Positions 1-36,348 of a DNA stretch of 64,000 nucleotides are shown here, piece by piece (positions within the stretch are counted from its first letter, which is position 1; every line of letters begins with the position of its first letter). The translations under genes and the position numbers were made by a program. The DNA is taken from NCBI GenBank assembly GCA_964017125.1, contig OZ024914.1:32598137-32662136 (forward strand). The letters run 5' to 3'. Under the pieces are notes generated by a model that saw only the letters and a list, made by a program, of their open reading frames with translations, was not told the origin of the DNA and searched no databases. The stretch comes from Flabesymbios commensalis (lineage: Eukaryota > Annelida > Polychaeta > Terebellida > Flabelligeridae).

Positions 1-24078
<24,078 letters not shown>

Positions 24079-24107
24079 ATATCCTCGCTTTCTTCTCGGG
24101 GTAATTA

Positions 24108-24350
24108 ACCCTTTAACCTCCAAATTATTCAATTTGAATTATCACCCACTTGAAGTTGTGTCTCGCTGACGCGATCCACAACTTCAAGTGAGTGAAAATT
24201 ATTCAGATTTGACAAAATGGAGGTCAACTCTTTACAAATCTTGCTGGTTGATGTTACATTTTATCTTTAACATTTTTAAAATGTGGGACTTAATGTGCTA
24301 ATAAAAAATGAAAACCCGAGTATATGCAGCACCGGCGGTTAAAGGGTTTA
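24108..24350 (+). mobile_element. CACTTGAAG-hairpin MITE
   Basis: Left end TTAACCCTTTAACCTCC, right end GGCGGTTAAAGGGTTT, with the internal hairpin CACTTGAAGTTGTG / CACAACTTCAAGTG. It starts about 30 bp after the Niban stop codon. Confidence 0.75.
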
Positions 24351-24532
24351 GCGACTGATGCCAGCTCATTTCACATATTTCAGTTCAAACTCTTCTCTCA
24401 CCATGCTCACAGCAGAACAAACCATCAACATCGCCACCAACAACAAGTGTATTTACTATGTCCCTCGGTAGAGATGAAACAAAGAAGATGATTGTGGAAT
24501 GCAAAAGGTTCAACGTATCTCTTCTCTCAGCT

Positions 24533-24777
24533 TTAACCCTTTAACCGCCAAATTATTCAATCTGAATTTTCACCCACTTGAAATTGTGTCTCGCTGACGC
24601 AATCCACAACTTCAAATGAGTGAATATTATTCAGGTTTGACAAAATGGAGGTAAATTGTTTTCTATATTGCTGATTAATGTCATATTTTATTTTTAACAT
24701 GTTTAAAAGGTGGTTCTTAATGTGCTAATAAAAAATGAAATCTCGAATATATGCGACACCGGCGGTTAAAGGGTTAA
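24533..24777 (+). mobile_element. CACTTGAAG-hairpin MITE, complete
   Basis: TTAA on both sides, ends CCCTTTAACCGCC and GGCGGTTAAAGGG. The internal hairpin carries GAAATTGTG at the left and TTCAAATGAG at the right. Confidence 0.75.
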
Positions 24778-24818
24778 TGTCGGCTAATTTTATAACATTG
24801 GACAAACATGCTCCTCTT

Positions 24819-25035
24819 AACCCTTTAAGCCCTCACGATGCATTAAAGCATCATTTTACATTTCTGAAAACATACTTAATTCTCCTACAACCAAGGGTTT
24901 TAGAATGAAGATTCCCATGAAACGGGTTTGCCAATACAATACAATACTTTAATTTTTAAACCACATCGAATCATCTTTATACATTACAAGTCGAGAATTG
25001 CGACAGCAATTCGCGGCTTGTAGTGGATAAAGATG
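24819..25035 (-). mobile_element. TTAA-ended MITE, third type
   Basis: Begins TTAACCCTTTAAGCCCTCAC and contains GATGCATTAAAGCATCATTT and ACAAGTCGAGAATTGCGACA. Inverted relative to the copy at 4506-4719. Confidence 0.5.
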
Positions 25036-25055
25036 ACAATGATAAAGTCAGGCTT

Positions 25056-25126
25056 GGACCAACGTCTTCACGTTGGACCGTCATTGTACAAATGTTATAC
25101 AAATGTTTTTGTGTTTGCTGGGGGGA
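25056..25126. repeat. Long-hairpin family half copy
   Basis: ACGTTGGACCGTCATTGTAC and AAATGTTATACAAATG followed by TGTGTTTGCTGGG. The arm sequence belongs to the ACATTTGTATAAC subtype seen at 41844 and 42916. Confidence 0.6.
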
Positions 25127-25694
25127 AAGCTGATGTGCCAAACGCCAGAGAGGAACGTTGTTGTCTATATAGGCTCTTTCAACAGCTATGGTAAACTCGA
25201 CTTTCTAAACCGCTCCCAGGATTCTCCGGTAGGTATGTCTCGCAATGGCACATGGTAGTTTTGCACATATCACAATTTTGTGAGGGCTATTTTCGGTTTA
25301 AACTTGATGACTTGTGTTCACGTGTTCCTTGTCATATAGCACTAAGGTTGTTCCAAAATCAATTGCATGGAAAATAGGCCAAGGTATCAAAGACATTTTG
25401 CTAATAATAGCAAATAAGCTAACAAAATGTTGTCATAAACTTACATTGTTTTATGACACATATATTGTTAGCATAATAATAAATGTTTTAATAACCGTTT
25501 TATTTTTGCGGCTGTCGTTATCCCATCTAGTATTTGAATAGTAAAGCTTCGTTCTACGTTCACATATATATACGTTTATAAAGTGCGGCACGTGTAGACT
25601 ACATACATGTATATAATTATTTTATAACTCTGGAAATTATATAAGAAAATTTAAATTAATGTTTATTAAAAAAAATATAATAGTTTTTAATCAT

Positions 25695-25720
25695 AAACAA
25701 GAGGCCCAGGGGCCTTGACG
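25695..25720 (+). mobile_element. AACAAGAGG-type element start
   Basis: AACAAGAGGCCCAGGGGCCT, the same start form as the element at 5241 with different but still pairing bases (AGGCCC with GGGCCT). The far end of the element was not located. Confidence 0.45.
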
Positions 25721-26334
25721 TTTCTCAACAACATTGCAAAAAATCAGCTATAAATGTGTCAGAAAATGTAGGCCTATATCTATACTGATACTCTAAGATC
25801 CATTATAATGAAAAGATGTATATTCTTTATATCAATCATTGGCATTTATATTATTATGCTCGGTTCCCATAATACATTTTGCTGATTTTACACACGTTCT
25901 GAAGCACTGCACCTAGTGACATATGCTTGACAAAGAATAATTTCACAGGACTACAAAAGTGCAATTATTACTTCTTCTGGGTCTTATATTATGCCCCAGT
26001 TAGACAGGAATTTTCACGAAATCTTTAATTTTTAATTCTTCTGCCCAAAATATGCCTAACAAAGTTGTAAAATATCAGCTTTTAATGTTTTTTACTCAGC
26101 CATGAAATATACAGTAGCTCTAATCCATCATTATCACATGTAGACGTAATGCACTTTCACTGCACCCTCTTACGTAATGCCAATTATGGAAATCACAATA
26201 CACACAGTAGACCTAAGGATAAAGACCCATGAACGCTTTCTCAACTCACAAGATATTTGCTGAAATTTTGCTGTAATGTTGTCAGGCCAACGTTGAGTCA
26301 GGTGTTAGTTGGCTGTATCAAATGCAATGAAATG

Positions 26335-26640
26335 AAATAAATGGGTTTCTACACCACATTTGTACACATAGGCTAAACTAGGTAAGGAGCACTTCCTGAG
26401 GATGGTGAGATGAATGAGGTGTCACTGCCCTCTAGACACAGGATTCGAAATTGAGCCCTGTTGGTCTACGGCCGAGCACACTAACTCTCGGTCACGGAGG
26501 CTGCCCAGAATATTCAATATTTACGATTGAACAGGGAGGAAACATTTTGTTTCTTGGAAACTTGAATGCCAGAGCAGGAGACGAATCCGCGATCTCTGAC
26601 TTTCCTAGCAGGCACCAGGGCCACCCGCCCTTCGGTATTG
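26335..26640 (-). mobile_element. Dimeric tRNA-derived SINE
   Basis: Minus-strand order: first unit with GAAAGTCAGAGATCGCGGAT near 26600, linker containing AAGAAACAAAATGTTTCCTC, second unit GCAGCCTCCGTGACCGAGAG, then the body GAGGGCAGTGACACCTCATT. Same architecture as 11527-11805. Confidence 0.65.
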
Positions 26641-27383
26641 TCATTACATATATACAAACACATTACCTGTGGATTTAATATTGGTTCACCGTCAGGGGCG
26701 CTGCCCAACATTTTTCATATTTTATTCTGCACAACATATTAAATGTGCATAATATATATTGGTCATGTCATTTCTATCCCTTACCTGTGATAATTGACAG
26801 CTATGTTTTTACTCTGGTTCTGCCCAAAATAGTGTTCCCTGTTCCACTTTGATTTTCATTTATTACAAAAATGAAAAATAAATATTTTAAAGTTTTAAAA
26901 ACCACATGCACGGCTGGTCCTCGTCTTCATCATTGACGTTTGGTCAGTAACTGGTAGAAAACAATCAATGAATGGGAAAGCGTGAATTCAACTATGATGC
27001 TGCGTCATTAAAAAAAAACACTATTGGCCCAGCTGCTTTATAGACACTAAATCGACATTACTCCAACACCTGACTCACACGGTATGGAGTTCATTCTATT
27101 AATGAGTGTGTCCGCTCATATAACAAGACAAAACAAGAAGTTTATTATCGGGTTTAAACTTATAAAATACTCCTATATTTTGTGCACAATATTATACATG
27201 CTGGCATACATCTTGTATTTTACTTTAGAACGTAAAATGATAATAGTAGGCCTACATATTATTACTTCGAGACATGTTTTTAATATACATATATACACTT
27301 CTAAAGTATGCATCCCAGCAAACACGATACGGAGAACAGTGGATCGACACTCAAAGGGTTCGAATTTCAGAAGTTTAGCCAGA

Positions 27384-27403
27384 CCATAGAGTTAACTCTA
27401 TGG
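27384..27403. repeat. 20-bp perfect palindrome
   Basis: CCATAGAGTTAACTCTATGG, no loop, in a gene-free stretch. Confidence 0.6.
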
Positions 27404-27535
27404 CAACTTACGTGTGATTGTACTCCAGCGGTATTGCCTCATTGTAGTAGTCAACGCGATGCGCACAAAACATAATCTGATAATATATTACACTGGCTCT
27501 ATACGCTATGCTTTCTACAGAAGCTACATCGACTT

Positions 27536-27595
27536 GATGTTAGTTCAATGTTGGGCCAGCAGTGCAGACGGTGGACTAGCATTAAACCAGGGATA
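27536..27595. repeat. Long-hairpin family remnant
   Basis: TTCAATGTTGGGCCAGCAGT and GGACTAGCATTAAACCAGGG. A possible outer end (CCCAGCAAACACGATACGG) lies at about 27312, separated by unrelated bases. Confidence 0.45.
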
Positions 27596-28417
27596 ACTGG
27601 ATATTTAGTATATTGTTGTGCCGCATTAAAGCAACATCATTCATTATTAATATTACTATTTGTAAATTCAATTCAAAATAAAGTTATGGCTTTGGTACCA
27701 CACATTTTAGTAACTTCTAATTAGACCCCTATTAGCGTGATATTTAGGCTTATATTACAATGTGATGTTGAATATCAGCTTCCATCGATAGGGTCTATAA
27801 TACAAGAACATAAGTTAGGCCTACTATTTGTGTTTTTAGCATAGACTTAGGTTGAAATCTACATTCAGCTTAACTTGAATATAGCTCTTTTTAATATAGC
27901 CCAAACATAGGGACGCAGACGGTTAATATACGGCAATATAAATAGTTAAAACTATATGTATGAGATTGGTACCATTACATATTCATTGCCCCCGAATTAT
28001 AAATTGGAAAAAGGGGGCTAAGGGGCCCATGCATTTTCCCAACAACAAATAAAACACTTAATGTTCATTCATATCACCTCATTTTCCATATTAAACATTC
28101 ATCAGGTGTTCATGCTGATGGAAATATCAAAGATTCAATTTATTAGCAAACAAGAAGTAAAATCATTCAATAAACCATGTGGACATGAACCATATTGGCG
28201 GTTATGCTATTATTAAAACCCGAACAAGCGTTTGCAAGTAGGTTACAAGTGTCATCACGTCACCACGCACTCACATGAGTTAATGTCTATCACATAGCTT
28301 GTCTATCACATAGCTTGAGTGCTACTCATTGTCTTCCTCGGGTCCTGTCGGATCTCTTCTTGGGGCAGTGCCATCAACTTCCTCTGTTGTTGCCGCTAGG
28401 CCTACACCTAAAACACC

Positions 28418-28621
28418 TTAAACCGCTGAGCGCGACTGTAGTCGATTTAATCCGTTTTATTAGCCATTTAAACATCAAGATTGTAAATTGCTTAGCCTTA
28501 AATTACAAATTAAACAAATACGAGTTGTTTTCTCTCACTAAAAGTTGTGGATCAAGGTAGTGAGCCACAACTCCAAGTGTGTGAAAATTTAAATTATTTA
28601 ATTCAGCGGTTTAAGGGTTAA
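28418..28621 (-). mobile_element. TTAA-ended hairpin MITE, CACTTGAAG relative
   Basis: Ends TTAAACCGCTGA and TCAGCGGTTTAAGGGTTAA, with a central imperfect hairpin CTAAAAGTTGTGGATCAAGG / CCACAACTCCAAGTG. Confidence 0.6.
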
Positions 28622-28839
28622 TATGATACTACTATTAGTCACAATGAACACATTTCCTACAATATTTGCTGTACAAAATAAATTTGTAGGCCGATTATTA
28701 TTCGTTATTGGTCCATTTTTTTAGAATTGTTTTTGCTTTTGATTTTAATGGCACATATAGTCTAAGTCTATATAGACATCTACACCACGTTCAAGGTAGA
28801 GATTAACCTTTGAAAATACATTGATAAATGCGGATACAA

Positions 28840-28985
28840 CAGGTGTGGCGATGTTGTGGCGAGGTTACTTAGCCCTATGTGGCGAGGTTACCAAAGCTGT
28901 GGCGAGGTTACTCAGCGTTCTGTGGCGAGGTTACCAAATCTGTGGCGAGATTACCTGTGGCGAGGTTACCTTGTGGCCCATATTT
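28840..28985 (+). repeat. TGTGGCGAGGTTAC minisatellite
   Basis: Six to seven copies of TGTGGCGAGGTTAC separated by 5-12 variable bases. The open reading frame through it is an artefact. Confidence 0.85.
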
Positions 28986-29217
28986 CGCCTAAATAGGACA
29001 CAAACTCAGGCAAAATAAACTTAATAAATAAAAATGTATAATTATTTCACCACACTTTATCCCTTTTTCATGTCAGATGGTCATAATGAAAGGGTTAACT
29101 TACCACATGATTTGGCATTGCAATAAATTACATTATTCGGTCATATTTCACACCAGAAGTGTATAAATTATATCAATGTGCAATGCCTTCTACTGCCGAG
29201 TCCAAAAATCTATTTTT

Positions 29218-29670
29218 AATAATGAATGAATGAATGAATGAATGAAATCTTATATAGCGCATGTATCCAGCCGGAGGCTGTTCAGAGCGCTGAACAGCAC
29301 AAGTAACTTAGCAAGGCCTGTTATCATTCAAATTCCAACTCAGTCTCCTGGGAGATATACAGCTGAGCTGCCATTGAGGCGCATCAAGCTATTTTCATTC
29401 CAAGCAAATTCGCCTTATGTGCCAAGTACTCACACATTATGGATTTTCTGGGGTCTCGCTGGATGGAAACTGCGCCTACGTCCATTGAGGTTCTTTTACG
29501 TCCAACTCTAGGTCAGTCAGACGAGCCATCTGATTTACGTGGTTCTCTGAGCCCCACGAGTGTATACAGCACCTGGCAGTCACCAGGCGGTCACCCATCC
29601 AATTATGAACCGGGCGCGACGTTGCTTAACTTCAGTGATAGAGCCGATCACGCTGAGCGAACGCCGTATT
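29218..29670 (-). mobile_element. 5S rRNA-derived SINE
   Basis: On the minus strand, bases 29667 to 29564 read like the internal promoter and 3' half of 5S rRNA: GAAGTTAAGCAACGTCGCGC, GGTTCATAATTGGATGGGTG, ACCGCCTGG and CAGGTGCTGTATAC (5S has GAAGCTAAGCAGGGTCGGGC, TTGGATGGGAGACCGCCTGG, GGTGCTGTAGGC). A body of about 320 bp follows, ending GCGCTATATAAGATTTCATT with an (ATTC)n tail at 29246-29218. This is the plan of 5S-headed SINEs (SINE3 class). It is not a functional 5S gene: the 5' half is degraded. Confidence 0.8.
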
Positions 29671-30417
29671 CCGTATATAAAATAGTATATAAAATAATAC
29701 AAATAAAATAGTATATAAAATAATACAAAATTTGTTATTTTTTGAGATAAATATCTTAGCCAAGACCTAATTGTTATATTGCGTAACATAACACAGTTGT
29801 GTCAAGTGAGGCAGGGGTGGGAGAACGTGGCTAGCCCTCCTGCGACAGACTGCTGTCCCTGCTACAGACTGCTGTCGTTCATAATAGTTCAGCAGATTTG
29901 TGACAAAAAGGCTCAGTTAGTGATAAAAGTACCACAATTTGCATATTGATAGTTCATTATACACCAAAACATATTAGCTATGGACCCAATCTCAATTTCC
30001 ATTTTTTCAGAATTGGCGGCCATTTTCAAATATGGCAGCCAAATTTTCCATTTTTACAGTAGTTCTGGACTAGTGGTATCAATATCGAAATACAAATCCA
30101 AGAAATCAGTCCTATGAGCCCATAAAATCACAGTAGTTATGTCATAAATTAATTAGAATAAAAAATATATCACCAAATTATGTTTAGTTAATGAAAATGC
30201 CTTCAAAATAGTTGTCGCAGAGACGCAATATTTACCGGTTAGCTTTAAAAGTAAAAAAGTCACACAAATTTATAACTACAGTAAAATATTTAGTTAAAAA
30301 AAAAATATTTTTACTATTTCTATCTAAATTATTTTTATCTTTTTTATTATTGCTATGATATTCTGTCTAAAAAGTTTATTGAAGACTCCAATTCTCCAAT
30401 AACAACTCCAATAACAA

Positions 30418-33267
30418 CTACCCCTGAGACTTTAAAAAACAAAGGAATACTTGCTGAGAATATTCATGAAATGTTTTCACTACACGAGTAGTGTCTGATT
30501 TTGCTCCTGTACGTATGTCACCATAGGTCGAGAGTGATGGAGGGAAATCTTGGTTTTCGTGGCTGAAGAAAGTATCCAAATTACCGTCTCGAACTCGACA
30601 AGACACATACAGTAGACAGAACAGTGACACATTCTGTTTTTTTAACCACAAAAATTACCTTTTTTGAACTCGACAGCTACATCAGGATGACACTCTTCTA
30701 GAAACATTATATCGCATATATGCATAGGCAACCAGCGAGCATAATTAGGGTGATCAAGTGCAAACATCAAAGGAGCTATCTTCTGCAGTACCTGGATGTA
30801 CAAGTGAAAGCCCTCTTCTCTTAATGATCTGACGAACACAAGAACTGATAACTGAATCTCGAGTGTCAGACTCCAGAATTTAAATTGTGGATTTTCGTCT
30901 TCTTTCAGTTGTCTCCACTCGTCAAAATTATCAGCAAGATCACTATGTTCTTCAACATATGATGAGAGTGTAAAGTGCTGCAGCTGTGACCTGGTGTGCA
31001 TGTCTTGCTCTGGATACATGCGACGCCTTTAAAAAATAATCAGGAGTTGCTATGTCTTCTTGAACAAGAGCTGTTGTCCATCCACTGCTGTCCAACTATT
31101 TTCCAAGTGCTTTCCAGGCTGTCATTTCTATATGAAGCCCGCCGAGCATGATAACATATAAATCCTCTCCATAACTGTTAGGACTGATCCACTGTATTTG
31201 CTTCGTTATGTCAAACAATGGCTGATTACATGCCATGACCGGGGTTTGTCCGGGGTTTAAGTACTGGACTGCTTTTGCGATTACATCCATTGAATGACGA
31301 GACATGGCTGGTGATGCAGCTTGCTATTCAAATAAAGGGAGCAATGATGAAATAGCAAGGTTTAATTCACTGGTGCCTTTCTCGCGATGTGCATGGAAGG
31401 CAGACCATGATAGATTCATATCATCTGAATCATAATCCAGGCAAAATTCATATACTTGATTCAGCCATCTGAGACAATTCTGTACCACCTAAGAATAGCC
31501 TAATATAATCAACAGAGCGCCGCCTACATAAAGGCATAATGCATGGAAAATTGTATTTCCTTTTTATTACCTGTGTTCCTTCTGCATTGCTGATACAGCT
31601 TGATCGCCATGACTGATTAGAGCACTATTACTAGTCTGTGGAACTTTGGCTTTATTATTGGGCAGAACCAGTTATGGAACATTTGTGCACTCTTCTGGAA
31701 GTGGCGCTTTCCTTGGTGAGACGAGCAAACATGTGATTCAATTATCCTTGCCTCGCCGGGATTTGTGTGGCATGGATGCTGGAATAAATATTTGCTGTTC
31801 TATGAAGAGCTCCAAGGGTTGTGTTTGATGATGGGTTATGATCTATATTATCATATGCAGCTGTTGTAAAAACTCCATGTCGGAGTTGACGAGGACAGAC
31901 TACAGCTTCTGATTGCGGGTTTTACCATGTAACAACAGCCCCACATATATTGGAAGAGGTGGCTCTCTCATGGTGTTCTGGATGTTCCTGTTGCTTGCTT
32001 GCGATGACAAAAAGTGCTGTTATAGAAAATACACTGAGCAACACTAAAAACGGCTTGAATCTCAAATGAATTATTTGTCCGTGTTTGAATGTTTGTTCCT
32101 CCTAGTATCATTTCCACTAATGATTCTAAAGATTGAGAGGTGCTTTCCTGCTGACAATTATTTTCAAATGACTTCTGAAACTTCGACTCTGTACTAAACA
32201 TGTCCCGTCGAACAATCTTCGCGGCCTGTGACAAAATCCAGGCTTCGTCATCAAAATCGCGTTCATATGATTGTCGTCAGGCGGCTCCCACGTCTTTGCT
32301 GAATGCGAGAAGAACATCACTACCTTCTCTGTAAGCTTGAAGATCTTGTTGATGTGCTACAATTCTGGTTTTTAAGCGAGTGTTATTAAAACGACCCGAA
32401 ATATCACCTTCAAACAGTTTTAAACGAGTTTTATATAGTCTTGCTAATTCTGCTAATCTAAATACGGGAGCTGCGTCACTTTCGATATGTGTATCCTTCA
32501 TGTGAGCAATCAGCTCAGCCAAAGCGATACCTTCAATCCGTTGTTGGCCTTGATTCTTATCTGTGTCTATGTTTTCAGCTCCGCTATGGCTCTATTGTAC
32601 AATGCTACGAGACAAGCTCGATGATAGATCTTTTCACCAGCAGCAAGTTTAATTGCTAATAAAACAGTGTCTTGCAGCTCTATGTTACATTTTCTAACGT
32701 TTCTAGCTAAATTCATGGTAGAAACCAAGTGAATTTCTCCAAAACTTTGATCACAGAAAAAACAACTTTCCTTAGATATATTATTTGAAGTACAACTGTG
32801 CCTTGTTGCCTTCTTGGTGTCAGAAGAGGTGTAAATGTCGCTGCTTTTCCGTTTCTGCGACTTAGAAATCTCTCTATCCAGCTTCAATTCACTGAACCTA
32901 TTTCTGCAATTCTTATGCCATTTGGCTTGATTATCAACAAGTGTTGGAGCTATTCCTTTGCTATTCCTTTGCCTTTGTCCAAAAACGCCATATTTAATGG
33001 CATTGGTGGAGACCCTATCTTGTCAAATTCTTGAATTGCTGAAGCTGTTTTTTTCATATGTCTTTAGTGCATCTATATCCGAACGCTTTGTCCACAATTG
33101 TCCACAATGGCTACTGCAGAGCCTCGTCTTATTATCTTGACAGATACACTTATCCCAATCCACAGATCCATTGATTTTGACGTTTGTGGCTGGTCTACAT
33201 ACATTTTTGTCAAACGTTTCTTCGACATGATGCAATAGCATACCATACACAAGCCAAGACTATACAC
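30418..33267 (-). pseudogene. Element-encoded protein fossil (repeat-associated family of aquatic animals)
   Basis: Minus-strand open pieces carry recognisable signatures of an uncharacterised protein that I recall as abundant in cnidarian and other aquatic-animal gene sets: a zinc-finger-like ESCFFCDQSF and KIYHRACLVALYNRA near the N-terminal side (about 32567-32887), AELIAHMKDTHIE (32277-32522), VMACNQPLFDITKQIQW and YVIMLGGLHIEMTAWKALG (31096-31305), HPNYARWLPMHI (30642-31019), and FFSHENQDFPPSLSTYGDIR on the C-terminal side (30418-30651). The reading frame is interrupted several times, so it looks dead. Its biochemical role is unknown. It lies wholly inside the inverted-repeat element and is probably that element's own gene. 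Confidence 0.65.
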
Positions 33268-33308
33268 TTACTGAAACTAATTCTATTACAACTTTCTTAT
33301 ATAGCACG

Positions 33309-33383
33309 TTTCGCACTCAGTTATGCACGTTGGGCCAACATTACAACATGATTGTTTCAACGTGTCGTGTTTGCTGAGAAATA
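33309..33383. repeat. Long-hairpin family half copy
   Basis: ACGTTGGGCCAACATTACAA and GTCGTGTTTGCTGAG. It is inserted in the non-coding part of the inverted-repeat element. Confidence 0.6.
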
Positions 33384-34028
33384 ATGTAGTTATTAATGAG
33401 GAATTAATGAGACATTTTGCAGGAGAAATACTTGATGTAAAATATTTGTATTTATTTCAAAGTTGGTTGAATATATAAAAAAAAAGCCAAAAGGCGGTTA
33501 CTGCCTTTTTGCCGATCGATGCTAAAAATGGCGGCCATTTTGAATTGCACAATGTTTTATCTATAATTTATTTAAATTGTAGTATTATTTATCTAAATAG
33601 ATTTATTCTAAGGTGAATTACGGTCAAATGAAGTGTGACTATTACAGCAGATAACATTGTTTTAATAATCATTAAAATATCATCATTTTTCATTGAATTG
33701 ATCGCCATCTTGAAAATAGCGGCCATCTTGGATTCCACCATTTTGACCATTTGTCTACATTGTATTTGTATGTGGCCCTGTGCAGCCTAAACTTTATACA
33801 GCTAATTTTAAATTATTTTTTAATGATCACAATATAATTTTGTCATTTTTTTTTCAATTTGGCCGCCATCTTGAAAATGACGGCCATCTTGGATTTGTTC
33901 AAGTTGGGTCCATAGCTAATTTCTAAGAGTATCATCTCAGCTACCTTTCTTGAAATTTTGGTGCTTTTATCACCAACTGAGCCTTTCGTCTGATTTTTGT
34001 CACAAATCTGCTGGACTATAAACACCCA

Positions 34029-34138
34029 CCAAGCTATCACGAGGCATTGACCCAATGTTGTTTTAATGTTGTGACGACGTCGAAGATGGCGGGACAACAT
34101 TAGAACAACATTGGGTCAATGTCTCGTGTTTGCTGGGT
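34029..34138. repeat. Long-hairpin family copy
   Basis: CACGAGGCATTGACCCAATG at the left and CATTGGGTCAATGTCTCGTG at the right pair exactly apart from two bases. It ends TTTGCTGGGT and lies 10 bp outside the right end of the element at 29884-34019. Confidence 0.85.
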
Positions 34139-34153
34139 TGCGTTACAGCTGAT

Positions 34154-34460
34154 CAGCAAACTCGAGTCATTGACACAATGTTAGCCTGATCGTGGCCCAC
34201 CGTTTACAACACTGGGCTGGCATTAACCCAGCATTGGCATACCAGTATATAGGCCTTAACAAGATTAACGTTCACCCAATGCTAGCTTACTGCTGGCCCA
34301 TTGTCTACGACCATGGCTCAGCTGTAAAACAGCATTGGCTAAAGGTCTCATTTTTGCAGGGAACACCGGCAACTCGATACCCTGACACAATGTTGGTTCA
34401 ATGTTGGAAGAGTGTCATAGATGATGGCACAACATTTAACCAACATGGGATCAGTGCAAG
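34154..34460. repeat. Three further long-hairpin copies in a row
   Basis: Decayed copies at about 34154-34240, 34260-34364 and 34364-34460, each with the AATGYTRGYY ... centre ... CAGCATTGG pattern and a GTCTACGAC-like or GTTTACAAC-like middle. The 125-aa open frame through them is an artefact. Confidence 0.65.
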
Positions 34461-36348
34461 CCATAAGGAGGCAGTGACATCAGCGGAAAGGAAGTATATA
34501 CTTGATTTACAAGTGAGCAAATACGGCCTTTTGGCAGCGCTATGGCAGGAAGAGACGGGAGCCAGTTAAAAAGCAGTAAATGCCTAGTATACCAGGGTGC
34601 AGATATTGCCTTCTGACATTGCACAGACAGAACAGATAGTAACGGAAGTTAACAACAGACGTTTGTGTGGGAAGTCAACCTAAAAGTTTGTCGAGTCGAC
34701 AAACTAAAAAAATAGAAATTAAATAAATATAATTATTTATTTAAAATTAATTTGCAATTAAAAAACATATTCATTCCCGGCTGTTCTAGGCAACACCACC
34801 CTCTGTAGACTTGTCCTGCGGATACTCTTTCTAACATGGTATCCTGCTTTGTAAATGTCCGTCAACAAATGCATATATGACTAACGTTAATTCAGAGTTT
34901 TCGAACATTTTACCTATGCTAAAAGTGCTCTAACGTTATATGCCTATATTTTTGGCTCAAGTATTCTATGAATAGCTGTTGTACCACCTTGCAAACACAT
35001 GAACGAATTGAGATCGATCTGGTGTATACCCAAAGTGAAATAGATGGCTGCTCACAAAACATCGACATGAAAATGAAAAAAAGTCTGAAAATAGTCTCCA
35101 ATAAATCACTTTCTCAAATAATGTCATCCAAATCTACAATATCCACCAAAGTATTTTGGGAGTGTCCTGCTTTCTAATAATTTCATTAGAATGATGTGGG
35201 ATCATGTCCTGCTTTATACTAAGAGGAAGTTAAAAAGCAGGACACTTTCTCAAAAGAAAGTTTGACATGAGCGACATAAGTTTGTGGGCATGATTTATCT
35301 GGGTCATATAATGCAAGTAATCACCAGGTGGTATCGAAACAAAAAATTTCGGTAGCACACTCACTAGATGCCGCTGACAACTTTTCTGATGACGTCTCAC
35401 CACACAAATACCCCCCGCTGATATAGGCCCAGTGGGGGAATATTGCTTTACGTCGCTTTCTCCACAATCATGGCAATATCGCGACAGAAGGGAGCCCGAA
35501 GCCGGGATTATTTCCTACCCTTATTTCGAATGACTTGAAGGGCTCTTTATTGTGCACATTAACATAGGAAGCGGCTGCACACTCCTTGCCTTTTAACAGT
35601 TTAGGGCCGCCCCCCCCCCCCTAATAGACTAAGTTACACGTATTAGGGTATATATATATACATATACACTCAGACCTCCCAGTGTTTTCAAAGTGGACAA
35701 ATAATGCTAAGACACCTTATATTATTTTAATCATCAGAATATATACTCTTCAAAATAAAAAATAAAAACGGATCCTTAAACATCGTTTTTTTCTATTTTT
35801 ACATGCAGATCCATGCAGACTATCTGAGAGTCGTAAGTAGGCCTACTAGGCATCAATGGAATGCAGCATACAGTATAGGCCTACCTTGTTACTACCAGCG
35901 TAGGGACTACATGTGTATATCATTGTATTGCCTTTTATGTACCGTATATGTATAAATATAATCTGTCCTGATTTACTTGTTTTTGGAGCAAGAAATGATT
36001 AAAATTCTAAATAATTTGCTTCCGAAATGATATACAAAGATGTTATATATTGTTAACAGTTATATTTAAACCCAAGCGTAAGTACTGGAAATATTTAAAC
36101 CCAAACCTGCTGGAAATTGCCACATTTAAAAAGCGTAAGAGTTTGTGTGGTGTAATGTTTTTTGGAGTTTTTCGATCATTTGAATAATGTTTTGGAGTTC
36201 TTGGATCATTTGAATATATAATTATATAATTATAATATATACAGTGCATTCAAACTATAGGCCTACATAATGTACATAAGGATAAATGTCATGACAGAAA
36301 AGAATTGTAATGTTACTGATGTATAACGAATAACGATAAGAGGGGAAG
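34461..36348. other. Gene-free stretch
   Basis: A C-run at 35606-35621 and TA-rich words at 35651-35670. A 69-aa open frame at 34968-35177 has no recognisable content. Nothing else seen. Confidence 0.4.

Larger units (their letters stand above)
29884..34019 (-). mobile_element. DNA element with long terminal inverted repeats and decayed coding region
   Basis: Terminal inverted repeats at 29884-30046 and about 33855-34019 share CAGCAGATTTGTGACAAAAA, GGCTCAGTTRGTGATAAAAG, CACCAAAATTT-like and ATTAGCTATGGACCCAA words. The minus strand between them carries the coding fossil at 30418-33267. The superfamily is not recognised from the ends. Confidence 0.75.

Noticed and set aside
29564-29667. 5S rRNA gene
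   Set aside because: Only the promoter and 3' half are recognisable, and a SINE-like body and tail follow, so it is a SINE head rather than a functional gene.
34192-34569. 125-aa plus-strand open frame
   Set aside because: It runs through three copies of the long-hairpin repeat, and its sequence is a translation of those repeats.
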